A DNA stretch of 50,933 nt, from the NCBI GenBank assembly GCA_003599025.1, contig QZIL01000106.1:1-50933 (forward strand), in the 5' to 3' direction. Made by a program: the position numbers and the translations under genes. This stretch comes from Nitrospiraceae bacterium. Lineage in GTDB: Bacteria > Nitrospirota > Thermodesulfovibrionia > UBA6902. Every line of letters begins with the position of its first letter. The stretch's first letter is position 1. The notes under the pieces were generated by a model that was not told the DNA's origin, ran no database searches, and was given only the letters and a program-made list of their open reading frames with translations. Below, piece by piece: positions 48,228 through 50,933 of the stretch.

Positions 48228-48520
48228 ACAGGAACTGCCTCGTTTAAGATATGGTCCTTAAGTTCTTTACGAATGTTTTTTTTGGGAACAACATCAACTT
48301 TAATGTCAAGAAGGTCGGACAGATAATTTTCACAAGAAACTAAATGAAGCAGGCTTACAGGTTTATTAAACTCAACTAAAATATCCAGATCGCTTGTTTC
48401 CTTCTGCTCATTTCTTACATATGAACCAAAAATCCCTATTATTGCAACAGAATATTTTTCATGCAGCAGGCTTTTATGCTTAACAAGGATGTCCTTTATT
48501 TCATCAAGTGTTTTCTTCAT
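48224..48520 (-). CDS. mntA: MntA-like minimal nucleotidyltransferase antitoxin
   Basis: 98 aa; GIFGSYVRNEQKETSDLDILVEF (GSX10DXD); 4-nt overlap with hepT. Confidence 0.9.
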   Translation of the reverse strand: MKKTLDEIKDILVKHKSLLHEKYSVAIIGIFGSYVRNEQKETSDLDILVEFNKPVSLLHLVSCENYLSDLLDIKVDVVPKKNIRKELKDHILNEAVPV

Positions 48521-48580
48521 ATCTATAGCACTCCTCCACTCATGAGATATTATAATTCATTCCCTGGGTGATGTCTCGCC

Positions 48581-48688
48581 TTAATTTACCTTCACTTTGC
48601 CTTTCATGAGCATGGGAAGGAGCCAGTCGCGGAGTTCGGTCAGGGTCTTTCGATCAAAACTGAGCCATCTCCTAAGTTGCGTACCATG
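48581..48688 (-). pseudogene. C-terminal remnant of type I restriction specificity subunit (HsdS)
   Basis: My translation: HGTQLRRWLSFDRKTLTELRDWLLPMLMKGKVKVN*; LxxLRDWLLPMLMxGxVxV is a typical HsdS C-terminus; upstream in-frame TGA. Confidence 0.6.
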
Positions 48689-48885
48689 TCAGTCAATATG
48701 TAGTCTTCCTGATTTCGTTAGTATACAGAGAATTCCAAGTCCTTAACATTGATAGTTTGTATATTCCTATCGATATTCCCCTTCTTCGCATCGTGTCCCC
48801 GCGTTATAAATAACTTAGTCGGTGATAATAAATTAGAGGTGATTTTTCAACCTTGTATGCCTTGCTGCTCTATGAGAGGACTTGT

Positions 48886-49794
48886 TTATTTTATCAACTG
48901 AAATATCTGGACCCTGCTGTTATTTGTGTCAGCTACCGCGACTTCTCCCTTGTCATTGACGCACAGCTGGGACGGGTAGTTGAGCAGGCCTTCTTTCCAG
49001 CCCAGCTCCGACATCTGCCCGAGGAACGAGCCGTCCTGCCCTATGACCATGATGCGGCTGCCGTTGCGGTCCACAAGGTAAATGCGCCCTCTGCTGTCAG
49101 TTGATATGCTGGTTGGAAACCTCATCTGCTCCTTCATGACTTCCGTAAGAGGTGAAAACTCCTTCGCACCCTTTAATGCAACATACACCCTTGACTTAAC
49201 ACTGTCGACGAGCAGGACATTGCCCTTGAAATCAACCGAGACATCAGAGATAAAACCATGTCCTCCTGGAAAGTCAATGTGTTCCTGATAGGTCCCGTCA
49301 GGATTGAGGACTATAACCCTGGCGGACAATACATCCACGATATAAATATTGTCGTCCCTGTCTATCTCAAAACTCTTTATTGAATACGAAGCAGGAGAAG
49401 GTATTCCCGACGGTTCGAGGTATCCGGCAAACACCCCCTGAGGGCTGAGACGCGCGATCCTGCGCAGTTTGCCGTCAAGCGTTAAAATTTCGCCTTTTGA
49501 ATTGAACTTCACGAGTACCGGATATGTGACCTGTGGCAGGACAATTTCATTCCCAACTGTCAGGGTCCTGTCCTCCAGTTTATACTGAAGGAGCCTGCTG
49601 TTTGCCGTGTCTGCTACGACAATCCGTGATTCGTCATTGCAGGCCACGCCTTCAGGATTTTTCAGGCCTTTGCCTTTTTCATCGTCGTAGAGCGTGTATA
49701 TATGCATATACTTTATCGCGCCTGCACTGAATGCCCTTACAGGTGACAACATTACGGCTGCTATTAAAAAGATATTTATTAAGGCGCCCCTCAT
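48886..49794 (-). CDS. Secreted NHL-repeat beta-propeller protein
   Basis: Start MRGALINIFLIAAVMLSPVRAFSAG at 49794; LKNPEGVACNDESRIVVADTANSRLLQY, FPTSISTDSRGRIYLVDRNGSRIMV. Confidence 0.88.
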   Translation of the reverse strand: MRGALINIFLIAAVMLSPVRAFSAGAIKYMHIYTLYDDEKGKGLKNPEGVACNDESRIVVADTANSRLLQYKLEDRTLTVGNEIVLPQVTYPVLVKFNSKGEILTLDGKLRRIARLSPQGVFAGYLEPSGIPSPASYSIKSFEIDRDDNIYIVDVLSARVIVLNPDGTYQEHIDFPGGHGFISDVSVDFKGNVLLVDSVKSRVYVALKGAKEFSPLTEVMKEQMRFPTSISTDSRGRIYLVDRNGSRIMVIGQDGSFLGQMSELGWKEGLLNYPSQLCVNDKGEVAVADTNNSRVQIFQLIK

Positions 49795-49795
49795 A

Positions 49796-50932
49796 TTATC
49801 TCCTCTCAAGCTCCTTGTGGCACTGGATGCATGTTTCGGTAACGGTCTCAAACTGTGACATCGATGGTTTGTTGCCGGTCCCGCAGGCCCTGTGGCAGCT
49901 TATGCAGTCTACAGAAAGATTGCTGTTTCTGGGGTCAATGAACTTTGCTCCTACAGGGTGTGTTGAATGGGTCTTCCATTCATGGCATTTATTACAGATA
50001 TCAAAACTCATGGACGGTTTTTCTGTCAGCAGCACATGGTCCGAAGAGTGCGGTGAATGGCAGCTTACACAGTCCCCCTCTTTTACCGGCTTGCAAAGGC
50101 CCGGGTTCTTCGGGTTGGTCTTTGATATATGCTGAAGCTCTACGGTGTCTGAATGACACTTCCCGCAGACATAGAGAACGGTCCCTGCCAGAAGTTTCTT
50201 CTGTCTGGCAGCATGCGCATTATGGCAGTTCAGGCATCCCTCCCTGTCAAGGAGAGGCGAATGCACACGGTTTTTGCTGAAGGTCATATCAACCATCTCT
50301 TTATGACATCCCCTGCAGAGGTCGACCCCCTTCTTTTTGGTCGCGATGGGGTTTTGTGATCCGACCTCTTCATGGCACTGGTTGCATTTTTTCTCGGCAA
50401 CAGGGGCATGCACATCCTCAAATATTATTACAGGCCTGCTGGAGCCGTGTGAATCATGACATGAGTTGCACCTTGAAGCAGCAACCGGATAGTTCATATG
50501 CTGTCTTCCAAAAGCCGGGTTGTCGGTCTTGTGGCATTTGATACAGAGGGCCGGAATGTCTTCTTTCAGCAGGAACCCTAACTTGCCTGACGCGTGCGGA
50601 TTATGGCAGTTCATGCAGTCTTCATTAACAGGCTTATGCTTGAACCGGGCTGTCTTCACCTTATCGGCTGTGTCCTTATGACAGTCAAGGCAGAGTTCAT
50701 TGCCCTGTTTCACGAGTACACCTTTGTTACCGGACGCATGCGGGTCATGGCACTGGACACAATTGCCTTCAACAACAATCTTATGCGCGCTGACGGCATT
50801 TTCAGGGACTATGTTCTTATGGCAGGCATCGCAAATCCTGGTGCTGACTTCATCCAGCAGTTTCCCTTCAGGAGAGGTGTGAGGGTTATGGCAGCCGGAA
50901 CATTCCCCGATCTTTACAGGTGTATGAACAAA
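49796..50932 (-). CDS. Multiheme c-type cytochrome, paired-CXXCH type (5' end outside window)
   Basis: Frame is open to the window edge (FVHTPVKIGECSGCHNPHTSPEGKLLDEVSTRICDACHKN...CVQCHDPHASGNKG...); 15 CXXCH visible; the ORF-track start at 50713 is internal. Confidence 0.92.
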   Translation of the reverse strand, partial: FVHTPVKIGECSGCHNPHTSPEGKLLDEVSTRICDACHKNIVPENAVSAHKIVVEGNCVQCHDPHASGNKGVLVKQGNELCLDCHKDTADKVKTARFKHKPVNEDCMNCHNPHASGKLGFLLKEDIPALCIKCHKTDNPAFGRQHMNYPVAASRCNSCHDSHGSSRPVIIFEDVHAPVAEKKCNQCHEEVGSQNPIATKKKGVDLCRGCHKEMVDMTFSKNRVHSPLLDREGCLNCHNAHAARQKKLLAGTVLYVCGKCHSDTVELQHISKTNPKNPGLCKPVKEGDCVSCHSPHSSDHVLLTEKPSMSFDICNKCHEWKTHSTHPVGAKFIDPRNSNLSVDCISCHRACGTGNKPSMSQFETVTETCIQCHKELERR

Positions 50933-50933
50933 C

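Noticed and set aside
1-50933. tRNA/rRNA genes, intact transposases, prophage genes
   Set aside because: Looked for T-loop motifs, DDE transposase or phage structural proteins; none recognised by eye, though tRNAscan/ISEScan could not be run

Overview
Gram-negative bacterial chromosomal window. The gene mix resembles Nitrospirota or deltaproteobacterial anaerobes, but that is inference because no marker gene was tested. Left third is mostly housekeeping: glutamine synthetase, LptF/LptG permeases, YVTN beta-propeller, UbiA prenyltransferase, DUF1015, methyltransferase, phosphoesterase, orphan GlnQ-type ATPase, GT39-like membrane protein. Next comes a small sulfur-trafficking set (DsrH-like, DsrE-like, rhodanese) and a monoheme cytochrome c. 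A PAS/sigma-54 activator lies upstream of a DUF3373-like porin, with a textbook -24/-12 promoter and a 30-bp tandem repeat array between them. The centre and right are accessory: four multiheme/CXXCH cytochrome or NHL-propeller genes in two pairs plus a separate 6-CXXCH protein, two PilZ proteins, a fused MFS/spermidine synthase, a five-gene lipoprotein island (two ankyrin, one TPR) behind a putative divergent GEMM-I-like riboswitch with terminator, two inverted GT-C/TPR paralogues, a U32 peptidase, an ORF6N gene broken by an in-frame TAG, a histidine kinase plus response regulator with a C-terminal HEPN-like domain, a HepT/MntA toxin-antitoxin pair, and a HsdS C-terminal remnant. Several nested inverted-repeat (MITE/REP-like) elements are dispersed through intergenic regions. 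The best candidates for something undescribed are the riboswitch-controlled lipoprotein island, the response-regulator/HEPN fusion, and the sigma-54 tandem-UAS porin circuit. No tRNA, rRNA, CRISPR or intact IS element was recognised by eye.
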